Below are positions 21,631 through 31,278 of a stretch of DNA of 64,000 bases, in pieces. The translations under genes were made by a program, and so were the position numbers. The DNA lies in assembly GCA_024372625.1 (NCBI GenBank), contig CP099605.1, positions 1,612,001-1,676,000 of the forward strand, written 5' to 3'. This DNA comes from Comamonadaceae bacterium OTU4NAUVB1 (lineage in GTDB: Bacteria; Pseudomonadota; Gammaproteobacteria; Burkholderiales; Burkholderiaceae_C). Below the pieces are notes generated by a model that was not told the origin of the DNA, did not search any database, and saw only the letters and a program-made list of their open reading frames with translations. The first letter of the stretch is position 1. Each line of letters begins with the position of its first letter.

Positions 21631-22836
21631 ATGCCTTCCTCCCGTTTCCTCAAGATGGCCCTCGTGCTGGGCCTGCTCTCCGCCATCGGCCCCTTCGCCA
21701 TCGACATGTACCTCCCGGCGCTGCCGGACATCGGCGCGAGCCTGGGCGCGGAGATCGGCGCCGTGCAGTGGAGCCTGACGGCGTTCTTCCTGGCGCTGGC
21801 GGTCGGGCAGCCGTTCTACGGTCCGGTCTCGGACATGGTCGGGCGCCGCGCGCCGCTGGTCTTCGGGCTGGTGCTGTTCGCCGCGGCGAGCGTGGGCTGC
21901 GCGCTGGCCGGCGACATCCGCACCCTGATCGCGATGCGTTTCCTGCAGGGCCTGGGCGCCGCGGCGGGCATGGCCATCCCGCGCGCGGTGGTGCGCGACC
22001 TGCACACCGGCAACGACGCGGCGCGGCTCATGGCGCTGCTGATGCTGGTCTTCAGCGTCTCGCCGATCCTGGCGCCGCTCGCGGGCAGCGCGGTGATCGC
22101 GCTGGCCGGCTGGCGCGCGGTGTTCTGGGTGGTGTGCGGGGCGGCCGTGGCGGGCATGGTGCTCATCGCCACGTCGCTGCGCGAGACGCGGCCGGCGGCC
22201 GACCGGGTGGAGAGCGGCGTCGCCAGCGCCCTGGCGGCCTACGCGCTGCTGCTGCGCGACCGGCACTACCTGGGCCTGGTCTTCATCGGCAGCTTCGCGA
22301 TGGCGGGCTTCTTCACCTACCTGGCGAACTCGTCGTTCGTGATGATCGGCCACTACGGTCTCACGCCGACGATGTACAGCATCGCCTTCGGCGTCAACGC
22401 GGCGGCGTTCATCGCGGTCTCGCAGTTCACCGGTGCGCTGGGCGAGCGCTTCGGGCTGGCGCGCGTGGTCCGGGGCGGTGTCGCGGGGTGCTGCGCCGTG
22501 ATGCTGGCGATGTTCGGCTACTACGCGGCGGGCGGCGACGCGCTGTGGGTGCTGATCGTCCTGTACTTCGTCGCCAGCGGCTTCATGGGGCTGGTGATCC
22601 CGACCACGGCCGTGCTGGCGCTGGAAGCCCACGGCGCCATCGCCGGCACCGCGTCGGCGCTGCTGGGGACGCTGCAGATGCTCACCGGCGCCGTCGTCAT
22701 GGGCGTGGTGGGACTCTTCACCGACGGCACGCCGCTGCCGATGGTCGCCGGCATGGCCGGCGGCGCGCTGGTGGCCGGACTCCTGACCTGGACGACGCTC
22801 GGCGAGCGGCGCTCCGTTCCCTGCACGGCCAACTGA
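21631..22836 (+). CDS. Bcr/CflA family multidrug efflux MFS transporter
   Basis: A 401-residue 12-TM DHA1 transporter. The N-terminal SAIGPFAIDMYLPALPDIG segment and the loop motif GPVSDMVGRRAPLVFG are diagnostic of Bcr/CflA proteins, which export drugs such as bicyclomycin or chloramphenicol and sometimes peptides. The substrate here is unknown. It is followed by another MFS gene after 16 bp, so the two are probably co-transcribed. Confidence 0.92.
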   Translation: MPSSRFLKMALVLGLLSAIGPFAIDMYLPALPDIGASLGAEIGAVQWSLTAFFLALAVGQPFYGPVSDMVGRRAPLVFGLVLFAAASVGCALAGDIRTLIAMRFLQGLGAAAGMAIPRAVVRDLHTGNDAARLMALLMLVFSVSPILAPLAGSAVIALAGWRAVFWVVCGAAVAGMVLIATSLRETRPAADRVESGVASALAAYALLLRDRHYLGLVFIGSFAMAGFFTYLANSSFVMIGHYGLTPTMYSIAFGVNAAAFIAVSQFTGALGERFGLARVVRGGVAGCCAVMLAMFGYYAAGGDALWVLIVLYFVASGFMGLVIPTTAVLALEAHGAIAGTASALLGTLQMLTGAVVMGVVGLFTDGTPLPMVAGMAGGALVAGLLTWTTLGERRSVPCTAN

Positions 22837-22852
22837 AGGCGCCGACCTCCCC

Positions 22853-24313
22853 ATGAAGACACCCGAAGCCACCGCGGCCTCCACCGTTCCCGTTCCCGGC
22901 CCCGGGCGCGCCGACACGCCCGTGCGCGACGGCCTGCCGGCGCCCCAGCGCCTGCGGGCGATGGTGGTGATGGTGCTGGGCATCTCGGTGGCCGTGCTCG
23001 ACGGCACGATCGTCAACCTGGCGCTGCCGGGCATCGCGCGCGAACTCAACGCCAGCGCCGCGCATTCGATCTGGGTCATCAACGCCTACCAGATCGCCAC
23101 GCTGGTGCTGCTGCTGCCGCTCGCCTCCCTGGGCGACCTGGTCGGCTACCGGCGCGTGTACCTCTGCGGCATGGCCCTGTTCACGGTGTCGTCCCTGGGC
23201 GCGACGCTGGCCGACTCGCTGCCCACGCTGATCGCCGCCCGCACGCTCCAGGGGCTGGGCGCGGCCGGGATCATGAGCGTCAACGCCGCGCTGGTGCGGC
23301 TGATCTTCCCGGCCGACCGGCTCGGGCGCGGCGTGGCCATCAATTCGATGGTGGTGGCCATCGCCTCGGTGGCGGGGCCGTCGGTGGCCGCGGGCATCCT
23401 GTCGATCGCCTCGTGGCCGTGGCTGTTCGCCTTCAACGTGCCGCTGGGGCTGGCGGTGGTGCTGATCGGACGCCGGACGCTGCCGCACAACGTCGCCCGG
23501 CCGGTCGCCGGCGCGCGCTTCTCGTGGGGCGACGTCGCGCTCAACGTGCTGATGTTCGGCCTGATCTTCGTGGGCGTCGACCGCCTGGGCGTGCGCGGCG
23601 ACGTCGCCTCGGGCGCGCAGCCGGTCGCCTGGGCGCTGCTGGCCGGCGGCCTGGGCGTGGGCTTCTTCTACCTGCGCCGTCAGCGCACGCTGGCACTGCC
23701 GCTGTTCCCGGTCGACCTGCTGCGCATTCCCGTCTTCGCGCTGTCCATGGGCACCTCGGTGGCGGCGTTCTGCGCGCAGATGCTGTCGTACATCGCGCTG
23801 CCGTTCCTGCTGCTGGACGTCTACGGCCGCACGCACCTGCAGGCCGGGCTGCTGATCACGGTGTGGCCGCTGGCCATCGTGGTGGTGGCGCCGATCGCCG
23901 GGCGGCTGATCGGCCGCTATCCCGACGGCCTGCTCGGCGGCATCGGCCTGGGCCTGCTGGCCACCGGCCTGGCGCTGCTCGCGGCCTTGCCGGCGGTGCC
24001 CTCCGATCTCGACATCGCCTGGCGGCTCGCGCTGTGCGGGGCCGGCTTCGGGCTGTTCCAGTCGCCCAACAACCACACCATCGTGACCTCCCCGCCACGC
24101 CACCGCAGCGGCGCGGCCAGCGGCATGCTGGGCACGGCCCGGCTCACCGGCCAGACGATCGGCGCCGTGGCGGTGGCGGCGGTCTTCAGCGTCTGGAACC
24201 CGCACCAGGGCCGGGGTCCGTTCATCGCGCTGGTGCTGGCCGCGGGCTGCGCGGCGGTGGCCGGCATCTGCAGTAGCCTGCGTCTGAGGACGGCGCCCGT
24301 CGTCCACCGCTAG
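22853..24313 (+). CDS. MFS transporter, DHA2 family (14-TM, SmvA/EmrB-like)
   Basis: A 486-residue transporter. The TM1 motif AVLDGTIVNLALPGIAREL and the loop LGDLVGYRRVYLCG are typical of the DHA2 drug:proton antiporters, and LQGLGAAGIMSVNAAL is the antiporter motif C region. Fourteen hydrophobic segments are plausible. The gene starts 16 bp after the Bcr/CflA gene. No membrane-fusion partner (EmrA-like) lies next to it, so it more likely acts alone, as SmvA does. Confidence 0.92.
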   Translation: MKTPEATAASTVPVPGPGRADTPVRDGLPAPQRLRAMVVMVLGISVAVLDGTIVNLALPGIARELNASAAHSIWVINAYQIATLVLLLPLASLGDLVGYRRVYLCGMALFTVSSLGATLADSLPTLIAARTLQGLGAAGIMSVNAALVRLIFPADRLGRGVAINSMVVAIASVAGPSVAAGILSIASWPWLFAFNVPLGLAVVLIGRRTLPHNVARPVAGARFSWGDVALNVLMFGLIFVGVDRLGVRGDVASGAQPVAWALLAGGLGVGFFYLRRQRTLALPLFPVDLLRIPVFALSMGTSVAAFCAQMLSYIALPFLLLDVYGRTHLQAGLLITVWPLAIVVVAPIAGRLIGRYPDGLLGGIGLGLLATGLALLAALPAVPSDLDIAWRLALCGAGFGLFQSPNNHTIVTSPPRHRSGAASGMLGTARLTGQTIGAVAVAAVFSVWNPHQGRGPFIALVLAAGCAAVAGICSSLRLRTAPVVHR

Positions 24314-24367
24314 ATTGCCGCGTACGCTTCCATCGATGCCCGTTCCCGTCCACCTCCCTGTCCACCC

Positions 24368-25039
24368 ATGAAGGAAGTCCCCGAGGCGATCGTGTGCGAC
24401 GGCTGCGACGCGGTCTGGCACCGCACGCCGCTGCACCCGCGCGAGATCGCGCGCTGCCCGCGCTGCGGCACCGAACTCGACCGCCACCCGGGGGCGCAGC
24501 GCGAGCGCATGCTGCCGCTCACGCTCGCCTGCCTGATCCTGTTCGCGATCGCCAACCTGTTCCCGATCGTCGAGATCGAGCTGCGCGGCCTGCGCAGCCA
24601 GACCACGCTGGCCGGCGCCGTCGTCGCGCTGACGGGGGAGGACATGTCGCTGGTGGCGTTCCTGGTGCTCGCGACCACCATCCTCTTTCCGCTGATGCAG
24701 CTGCTGATCCTGGTGTGGCTGCTGGTGCCGATGCGCCGGCACCGCCGCGCCCTGGGCTTCGCGCTGCTGGTGCGGCTGATGCAGGCGCTGCGGCCCTGGG
24801 GAATGATCGAGGTGTTCCTGCTGGGCGTGCTGGTGGCGCTGGTCAAGCTCTCGAGCATGGCCAGCGTGCTGCCCGGCCCGGCGCTGTGGGCCTTCGTGGC
24901 GCTCACGCTGCTGCTGACGGCGGTGCTGGCCTTCGATCCGCGCGGCTTCTGGGAGATGGCCGAGAACAAGCTCGACAGCGCCGTCGCCGACGCCACCGCC
25001 CCGGTGGCGCCGCCGGCCGACCCGGAGCGCGCCGCATGA
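24368..25039 (+). CDS. pqiA: Paraquat-inducible protein A, first copy (PqiA half)
   Basis: Inner-membrane protein, 223 aa, with a zinc-ribbon N-terminus (CDGCDAVWHR ... CPRCGTEL) followed by about four TM segments, one starting at LPLTLACLILFAIANLFPIVEI. In E. coli PqiA is one protein with two such halves; here the halves are separate adjacent genes. With PqiB and PqiC it belongs to a system that bridges inner and outer membranes and supports envelope lipid homeostasis. The stop overlaps the start of the second copy at 25036. Confidence 0.9.
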   Translation: MKEVPEAIVCDGCDAVWHRTPLHPREIARCPRCGTELDRHPGAQRERMLPLTLACLILFAIANLFPIVEIELRGLRSQTTLAGAVVALTGEDMSLVAFLVLATTILFPLMQLLILVWLLVPMRRHRRALGFALLVRLMQALRPWGMIEVFLLGVLVALVKLSSMASVLPGPALWAFVALTLLLTAVLAFDPRGFWEMAENKLDSAVADATAPVAPPADPERAA

Positions 25040-25815
25040 AGGCGCGCACGCTGCGGCTGCTGTCGTTCCCGCTGCGCGGGCTGCGCACGCCCGTGTCGGC
25101 CGCCGAACGCGCCGAGGCCGCCGCCGCGCCGCGCGCCGTCGACGTCGGTCTCCTGGGCTGCCGCCAGTGCGGCACGGTGTGGGAGGACGCGGCCGAGGAG
25201 ACGCCCTGCGGGCGCTGCGGCACGCCGCTGCGCGCCCGCAAGCGCGACAGCCTCAACCGGACCTGGGCGTTCCTGATCGCCGCCTGCGCGATGTACCTGC
25301 CGGCCAACCTGCTGCCGGTGATGGTCACGCGCTCGCTCTTCGGCACGCAGAACGACACCATCCTCAGCGGCATCATCTATTTCTGGATCACGGGCGACTA
25401 CGAACTCGCGGCCATCGTCTTCATCGCCAGCTTCCTGGTGCCGCTGTTCAAGCTGGCGGCGCTGTTAGTGCTCGCGTGCAACGCCCAGCGCGGCACCAAC
25501 TGGCGGCGCGGCGAGCGCTCGAAGCTCTATCACGTGATCGAACTCATCGGCCGCTGGTCGATGCTCGACGTCTTCGTGGTCGCGCTGCTCGCCGGGCTGG
25601 TGCGCATCCAGGGTTTCGCCGAGATCACCGCCGGCGCCGGCATCGCCGCCTTCGGCATGGTGGTGGTCCTGACGATGCTGGCGTCGCTCAGCTTCGATCC
25701 CAAGCTGACCTGGGACGGCGTCGCCGATGATCCGGACGACGACGAAGCGGACCTCCGCCCCGAACCTCCCGCGCAGACGCCGGCCGCCGTGCCGGCAAGG
25801 ACCCTCTACCGATGA
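25036..25815 (+). CDS. pqiA: Paraquat-inducible protein A, second copy (PqiA half)
   Basis: Second PqiA-type half, 259 aa. Its zinc ribbon is CRQCGTVWEDAAEETPCGRCG, and four TM segments follow (AFLIAACAMYLPANLLPVM, then YELAAIVFIASFLVPLFKL, then a segment around MLDVFVVALLAGLVRIQGF, and a last one). The tail is acidic and cytoplasmic. It overlaps both the upstream pqiA half and the downstream pqiB start (ATGA at 25812), so the four genes form one translationally coupled operon. Confidence 0.9.
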   Translation: MKARTLRLLSFPLRGLRTPVSAAERAEAAAAPRAVDVGLLGCRQCGTVWEDAAEETPCGRCGTPLRARKRDSLNRTWAFLIAACAMYLPANLLPVMVTRSLFGTQNDTILSGIIYFWITGDYELAAIVFIASFLVPLFKLAALLVLACNAQRGTNWRRGERSKLYHVIELIGRWSMLDVFVVALLAGLVRIQGFAEITAGAGIAAFGMVVVLTMLASLSFDPKLTWDGVADDPDDDEADLRPEPPAQTPAAVPARTLYR

Positions 25816-27527
25816 CCGACCGCGACACCCCCGCGAATCCCGCGCCCCCCGCCGCCCCCGACGATGGCCGAGCCGGCCGCGACGGCGCGCCCGCCGTCCC
25901 GCCGACCCTGCCACACTCCCGGGTCGCGCGCCGCCGCGCCTGGCTGCCCTCGCTGATCTGGCTGATCCCGGTGGTGGCGGCGCTGGTGGGCATCACGCTG
26001 GTGGCCAAGACGCTGTTCGGTCGCGGCCCGGAGATCATGCTGAACTTCCGCACCGCCGAGGGGCTGGAGGCCGGCAAGACCATCGTCAAGTACAAGGACG
26101 TGCAGATCGGGCTGGTCGAGAGCGTGCGGCTCGCGCGCGACCGCTCCCACGTGCGCGTGCGCGTGCAGCTCAACAAGGACGCCGACGCCTTCACCGCCCA
26201 GGACACCGCGTTCTGGGTCGTGCGGCCGCGACTGGACACCTCGGGCATCTCCGGCCTGGGCACGCTGCTGTCGGGGGCCTACATCGGCGCGGACGCCGGC
26301 GTGTCCGAGGAGACGGCCTCGGAGTTCACCGGACTCGAATCGCCGCCCACCGTCACGCGCGACGCCTCGGGGCGGCAGTTCCTGCTGCGCGCCAACGACA
26401 TCGGTTCGCTCGACGTCGGCTCGCCCATCTACTACCGGCGCATCCGGGTCGGGCAGGTGGCGGCCTACGAACTCGACCCGGACGGCAAGGGCGTGACGCT
26501 GCGCGTCTTCGTCAACTCGCCCTACGAGAAGTTCGTCGGCGCCAACACGCGCTTCTGGCATGCCAGCGGCGTGGACATGCAGGTCAGCGCCAGCGGCCTG
26601 ACGCTGCGCACGCAGTCGCTCGCGACGATCCTGCTCGGCGGCATCGCGATCGGGGCGCCGGAGGAGGGCATCGGCCCCGTCGCCTCGGAGAACACCGCCT
26701 TCATCCTGGCCGGCGACGAGAGCGCCGCCATGAAGCGCCCGGACGGCCCGGCGCGCACGGTGCTGCTGTATTTCAACCAGTCGCTGCGCGGACTCTCGCC
26801 CGGGGCGCCGGTCGATTTCCGGGGCGTGGTGATCGGCGAGGTGAAATCCATCGGCATCGACTTCGACCGCAGCGAGCGCGAGTTCCGCATGCCGGTGCTG
26901 GTGCAGATCTACCCGGAGCGCCTGCGTCGCGGCACCGGCAACGAGGCGCCGGAATCGCGCTACACCGAGGAGCAGCGCCTGCGCTACATGGTCGGCAAGG
27001 GCCTGCGCGCGCAACTGCGCACCGGCAACCTGCTGACCGGGCAGGTGTACGTGGCGATCGACTTCTTCCCGAGGGCGCCCAAGGCGGGCATCGACCTCGC
27101 GCGCGAGCCGGTCGAGCTGCCGACCATCCCCAACAGCCTCGACGAGATCCAGTCGCAGGTCCAGGAGATCGCCGGCAAGCTCAACAAGGTGCCCTTCGAG
27201 CAGATCGGCAACGACCTGCGCACCACGCTCGCCACGCTCGACAAGACGCTCAAGGGCGCCGAGAAGCTCACGCGCACCCTGAACGACGACATCTCGCCCG
27301 AGATCAAGGCCGCCATGAAGGACGCGCGCAAGACCATCGACAGCGCCGACCGCGCCATAAACAGCGCCGACCGCTCGCTGCTTCAGCAGGACGCGCCGCT
27401 GCAGCAGGACATCCGCCAGACGGTGCAGGAACTCACGCGCGCCGCCGCTTCCGTGCGCGTGCTCACCGACTACCTCGAGCGCCATCCCGAGTCGCTGCTG
27501 CGCGGCAAACCCGAGGACAAGAAATGA
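25812..27527 (+). CDS. pqiB: PqiB, MCE-domain lipid transport protein
   Basis: A 571-residue protein with a single N-terminal TM anchor (about 40-60, LIWLIPVVAALVGITLVAKT) and repeated MCE (MlaD) domains. The first is around IMLNFRTAEGLEAGKTIVKYKDVQIG, the second around FLLRANDIGSLDVGSPIYYR, and the third around LLYFNQSLRGLSPGAPVDFRG. A long helical C-terminus follows. In E. coli PqiB forms a hexameric, syringe-like tunnel across the periplasm. The proline/alanine-rich cytoplasmic N-tail is longer than usual. Confidence 0.93.
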   Translation: MTDRDTPANPAPPAAPDDGRAGRDGAPAVPPTLPHSRVARRRAWLPSLIWLIPVVAALVGITLVAKTLFGRGPEIMLNFRTAEGLEAGKTIVKYKDVQIGLVESVRLARDRSHVRVRVQLNKDADAFTAQDTAFWVVRPRLDTSGISGLGTLLSGAYIGADAGVSEETASEFTGLESPPTVTRDASGRQFLLRANDIGSLDVGSPIYYRRIRVGQVAAYELDPDGKGVTLRVFVNSPYEKFVGANTRFWHASGVDMQVSASGLTLRTQSLATILLGGIAIGAPEEGIGPVASENTAFILAGDESAAMKRPDGPARTVLLYFNQSLRGLSPGAPVDFRGVVIGEVKSIGIDFDRSEREFRMPVLVQIYPERLRRGTGNEAPESRYTEEQRLRYMVGKGLRAQLRTGNLLTGQVYVAIDFFPRAPKAGIDLAREPVELPTIPNSLDEIQSQVQEIAGKLNKVPFEQIGNDLRTTLATLDKTLKGAEKLTRTLNDDISPEIKAAMKDARKTIDSADRAINSADRSLLQQDAPLQQDIRQTVQELTRAAASVRVLTDYLERHPESLLRGKPEDKK

Positions 27528-28240
27528 ACACGGTGCCCATGAACGCCACGACGTCGATCGATCCCGCCGCAAGCCGGCGGCCGCGCGGACCACTCGGCCT
27601 CGCGCTGGCGACGGCCGCCGCCGTGCTGTTCGCGGTCGGCTGCGCGAATTCGCCCGACCGCTACTACACCCTGGCCGAACCGGTCGCCGGCGCGGGCGGC
27701 ACCGCCGCCCCGGGCGCGGGCGCGACCCCGCCGGCCACCGTGCCGGCGGTCCCGGGTCTGTTCATCGACATGGCCCCCATCGCCATGCCCGAGCGTCTGG
27801 CGAGGCCGCAGTTGGTGGTCACGCGTGGCGGCGCGCCGACCGCGGAGGTCGCGCTGCTGGAGCAGAGCCGGTGGACCTCGTCGTTCGAGAACGAACTGCG
27901 CGACGCGCTGGCCGCCGGCGTCGCGACGCGCCTGGGCGCCGTGGACGTGACCAAGGGCGCGCGCCTGGCGGGCGGCCCGGCCTGGCGCATCGCGGTGCAG
28001 CTGCAGCGGCTCGACCTGATCGAGGGCGGGCGCGCCGACGCATCGTTCTCATGGACGGTGCGGCGCGCCGACGCCGAGCGCGGCACGGTCTGCCGATGGA
28101 GCGGCAGCGAGCCGGCGGCCGGTGGCATCGACGCCCTGGCGCTCGGCGCGCAGCGCCTCACCGGCCGGGTCTCGGCGGGGATCGCCCGCCACGTCCAGGC
28201 GCTCCAGGCCGACCCGGCCGCCGCCTGTCCGGACGCCTGA
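27524..28240 (+). CDS. pqiC: PqiC-like outer-membrane lipoprotein (ABC-type transport auxiliary)
   Basis: Lipoprotein, 238 aa. A hydrophobic segment ends in the lipobox FAVGC, followed by the family's YYTL(A/E) start and IDMAPIAMPERLARPQLVV. The region with TRLGAVDVTKGARL is also typical. PqiC anchors the PqiB tunnel at the outer membrane. The long N-terminus before the signal region suggests that the second ATG (27539) or a later start could be used. The chosen ATG overlaps the pqiB stop by four bases. Confidence 0.85.
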   Translation: MNTVPMNATTSIDPAASRRPRGPLGLALATAAAVLFAVGCANSPDRYYTLAEPVAGAGGTAAPGAGATPPATVPAVPGLFIDMAPIAMPERLARPQLVVTRGGAPTAEVALLEQSRWTSSFENELRDALAAGVATRLGAVDVTKGARLAGGPAWRIAVQLQRLDLIEGGRADASFSWTVRRADAERGTVCRWSGSEPAAGGIDALALGAQRLTGRVSAGIARHVQALQADPAAACPDA

Positions 28241-28264
28241 GCGGGGGCGCCGCCGGGCGCGGCG

Positions 28265-29644
28265 TCAGACCAGGCGCCGCACCGGCCGCCCGCGCCACAC
28301 CAGCCGGTAGTAGGCCGACTGCAGCGCGAACATCGCCACGAACGTCACCGGGTAGGCGATCCAGACCCCGTTCAGGCCGATCTGCCGGCTGGCGAACCAG
28401 GCCACCGGCACCTCGATCAGGGCGATGCACAGGATCGAGATCGCCGTGGGCACCAGCACCGAGCCGCTCGCGCGCATCACGCCGGAGAGCACCGAGGCCA
28501 TGCCGAAGACCACCGTGCCCCACAGCATGATGTGCAGCAGCGTCTGCGCCACCTCGATCACCGGCTCGCTGGTGATGAAGAAGCCCATCAGCCGGCGCGA
28601 GAACAGGTAGCCCGCGAGCACCAGCGCCCCGGTCAGCACCAGGTTCATGACCAGGCCCGTGCGCGCGATGGCGCCCAGGCGGTCGGCCCGGCCCGCGCCG
28701 ATGGCCTGCGCCCCCAGGATCGAGGCCGTGATGGCGATCGAGATCGCCGGGAACTGCACGTACGCCACCACCTGGTTGACCGCGCCGTAGGCCGCCGTGG
28801 CCTGCGAGCCGAAGCCGTTGACCAGCGCCAGCAGGGCGATCTCGGCGAGGGCGATGACGATCATCTGCACACCCGTGGGCACGCCGATCCGGAGCACGGC
28901 GCGCAGCAGCGGCAGGTCCACGCGCAGGTGGCGGGCGAACTCGGCATCGGGCGCGAGCGGGCTCTGGCGCGCGCGCAGGCGCCACCCCAGCCACAGCGTG
29001 GCGACGACGAACGACACCACGGTGGCTGTCGCGCCACTGGCCACGCCCAGCATCGGCAGGCCGCCCCAGCCCCGGATCAGCGCTGGGGTCAGCAGCAGGC
29101 CGAGCGCGGTCGACAGGCCCAGCGTGAACAGCGGCGTCACGGTGTCGCCGATGCCGCGCAGCATGGCGGTCGACAGCAGGAACACGAACAGTCCCGGCAT
29201 CGCGATCAGCATGATGCGGGCGTAGCGCGTGGCGTCGGCCAGGATGTCGGGCGGCGTGCCCAGCGCGCGCAGCAGCGGCGTGGTGAAGAAGCCGCCGAAC
29301 ACCGCCACCGCCAGGCCGAAGGCGATGCCCACCGTCAGCGTGGTGCCCGCGATGGCCTTGACCCGCCCGGTGTCGCGCGCGCCCCAGGCCTGCCCGATCA
29401 GCACCGACGCGCCCGCGCCCAGGCCGATGGTGAAGGCGATGAAGAAGAACATCACCGGAAAGAAGCTCGACACCGCCGCCAGCGCGCCGACCCCGATCAT
29501 CTGGCCCACGTAGACGTTGTTGAGCGTGCCCGAGAGCGATTGCAGGACGTTGCTCAGCAGCATCGGGGCGAGGAAGAACGCGAAGGTCTTCCAGAGTGGG
29601 CGTTCGTCGCCGGCGGCGAGGGTGGGGGGGAGGGTGGGGGTCAT
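28265..29644 (-). CDS. MATE family efflux transporter
   Basis: A 459-residue multidrug and toxin extrusion protein with about twelve TM helices in two MatE halves. Visible: the N-terminal MLLSNVLQSLSGTLNNVYVG, the inter-helix VLIGQAWGARDTGRVKA, and the second-half ASILGAQAIGAGRADRLGAI. These match NorM/DinF-like proteins that export cationic drugs by sodium or proton antiport. It is convergent with pqiC, and its upstream side faces the AT-rich region at 29645. Confidence 0.92.
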   Translation of the reverse strand: MTPTLPPTLAAGDERPLWKTFAFFLAPMLLSNVLQSLSGTLNNVYVGQMIGVGALAAVSSFFPVMFFFIAFTIGLGAGASVLIGQAWGARDTGRVKAIAGTTLTVGIAFGLAVAVFGGFFTTPLLRALGTPPDILADATRYARIMLIAMPGLFVFLLSTAMLRGIGDTVTPLFTLGLSTALGLLLTPALIRGWGGLPMLGVASGATATVVSFVVATLWLGWRLRARQSPLAPDAEFARHLRVDLPLLRAVLRIGVPTGVQMIVIALAEIALLALVNGFGSQATAAYGAVNQVVAYVQFPAISIAITASILGAQAIGAGRADRLGAIARTGLVMNLVLTGALVLAGYLFSRRLMGFFITSEPVIEVAQTLLHIMLWGTVVFGMASVLSGVMRASGSVLVPTAISILCIALIEVPVAWFASRQIGLNGVWIAYPVTFVAMFALQSAYYRLVWRGRPVRRLV

Positions 29645-29895
29645 GCGGCGGGCGTTCTAAGGAAAAGGACTTCGGAATGCTTCCGATGAACCCATGCTTC
29701 GTTTTTCAGAGATCAGGATCTAGCCAATCCAGCTGTCCCTCAAATTCATCTTCTGGCTTGCATGAACTAGGTACGAAAGTATAGCTGGCTGCATTAGAGA
29801 ATGGGAATTTAATGAATTGGTGTCTGTCGATTGATCTCATCAAAAATCATAGAATCGATCGCTTATTGAATTGAATTAAAGACAGCAAGGAAGCC
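29645..29895. other. AT-rich intergenic region at an island border
   Basis: Base composition changes abruptly here from the GC-rich norm to AT-rich. No gene, tRNA or clear direct repeat was seen. The stretch carries the upstream region of the AT-rich gene at 29896, with a purine-rich aaggaa just before its ATG. No confident -35/-10 pair could be set. Confidence 0.6.
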
Positions 29896-31278
29896 ATGAT
29901 ATCGATTTTCCATAAAATAAAAATGGATTTTGAAAGCCACGTGAAAGAATTGCATCGTGACAGACATCCTTATTTGGTGACTCAAATGACGATGTCTGGC
30001 GCGACGTGGAAGATCATGAAGGGTGCCAATGGCTGTCGGCCTGTGCAGACGCAAGAAGCCATCCTGATGGAAAAAACCCCTGCGCCGCTTCCGGGGAAGA
30101 ATATTTTGTCGATAGCTACGGACGCCGTGTTTCCAGACATCAATTCTTTCGACAAAAGCCAGATCAAGTCAAAATCGTCAATGGCGGTTGATTCAAAAAA
30201 TTCAACTCAGAAGATTGAAAATTCAAAAAAAGAGGAAAAATGCTCGAGGCTCCCGCCGTTCGACATGATGGATCTGCCGCAAGCCATGAATGCCATGGGA
30301 TTCAAATATTCTTCCTATTGTGCTGATCGATGGTTCAAAGGAAAGGCTCATGTAATAAAAGAAAAGTCCGAAACTGCCGAAGACTCTGATTATGTGGATA
30401 CCGGTTCTTTGAAGTTGGATTGGATTCTGAAGTTCGGTAACGTACGCGAAAAATATAACCATCTCAAGTCTGCTGACTTGGAGCCAACCGAATCGGAAAA
30501 CGTTTACAACAAAATTGCTGCGAGTATTCTGGCAAAAAAATTCAGGAGATTCATGGGCCAGCACCAGAATTACTATTCTGGTCGACTTGATTGCTGGGAA
30601 AGGTGCGGCAGTGACATACAGAAACTACATGAACAATTTCAGTTCCAATTGTCGTTCGTATCCATGTTCGACGCATTGGGCGGGGCATGGCGTGTTGTTG
30701 GCAACGAACTAAAGGATGCTCCTGTTATGAATGATCTGGCCGCGTCTTTGGCAAACTTCTATTTCTTTGCGGCAGTTGCTGAGGCCGACATATCAACAAA
30801 TAAGACAATGTACTATGGATCGCATCCATGGCAAACCCGTAGTCGTACCACGATTAAGATCACTCATATATACATGTATGCGAAGGATGTTTATTCGTTC
30901 AATGACGATGCCGAATCATCCCAGTATCTTGGCCATTGGAACCGCAGAGGCGTTATCGTCATTCACGCGGCAGTTGCTGCAGAAGCAACCTCCAAGTTTT
31001 TATCTCAAATTTCGAAAAAGCTGATTTTTGAGGCTGGCAACGAATCAAAAACACATTTGCCCACCCTCCCGGAGTATTTGGACAAGCCGGTGGACGTAGG
31101 CAGCAATCTGAAAGAAAAAGAAGTCTTCTATCCAGTGCGAAATCGAAACTTTGAAAATTGGCGAAAAGTAAAAAAACGCGGTGGTGATTTCAAAATTTTC
31201 TCAAATCTGGAGAAAGTAAAACTGCCAAGACCCATAGTCATCGATCTTGGTGAAATTTGTGAAGAGTATGTCCAATGA
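29896..31278 (+). CDS. AT-rich gene of unknown function (possible DUF6402-type protein)
   Basis: A 460-residue protein with codon use and base composition very unlike its neighbours, a sign of transfer. No signal peptide or TM segment is seen. Residues about 85-120 are a Lys/Ser-rich linker. The C-terminal half holds conserved-looking segments such as YLGHWNRRGV (from residue 344) and RKVKKRGGDF (near 428). These recall DUF6402 proteins of Burkholderiales, but that is from memory and unverified. The stop overlaps the start of a small membrane-anchored protein, a layout typical of toxin/effector and immunity pairs. The function is not established. Start chosen at 29896 for its aaggaa site. Confidence 0.8.
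   Translation: MISIFHKIKMDFESHVKELHRDRHPYLVTQMTMSGATWKIMKGANGCRPVQTQEAILMEKTPAPLPGKNILSIATDAVFPDINSFDKSQIKSKSSMAVDSKNSTQKIENSKKEEKCSRLPPFDMMDLPQAMNAMGFKYSSYCADRWFKGKAHVIKEKSETAEDSDYVDTGSLKLDWILKFGNVREKYNHLKSADLEPTESENVYNKIAASILAKKFRRFMGQHQNYYSGRLDCWERCGSDIQKLHEQFQFQLSFVSMFDALGGAWRVVGNELKDAPVMNDLAASLANFYFFAAVAEADISTNKTMYYGSHPWQTRSRTTIKITHIYMYAKDVYSFNDDAESSQYLGHWNRRGVIVIHAAVAAEATSKFLSQISKKLIFEAGNESKTHLPTLPEYLDKPVDVGSNLKEKEVFYPVRNRNFENWRKVKKRGGDFKIFSNLEKVKLPRPIVIDLGEICEEYVQ

Noticed and set aside
31177..31191. RGGDF segment in the AT-rich protein as a diguanylate cyclase signature
   Set aside because: The motif is GGDF rather than GGDEF/GGEEF and the surrounding residues do not match a GGDEF domain.
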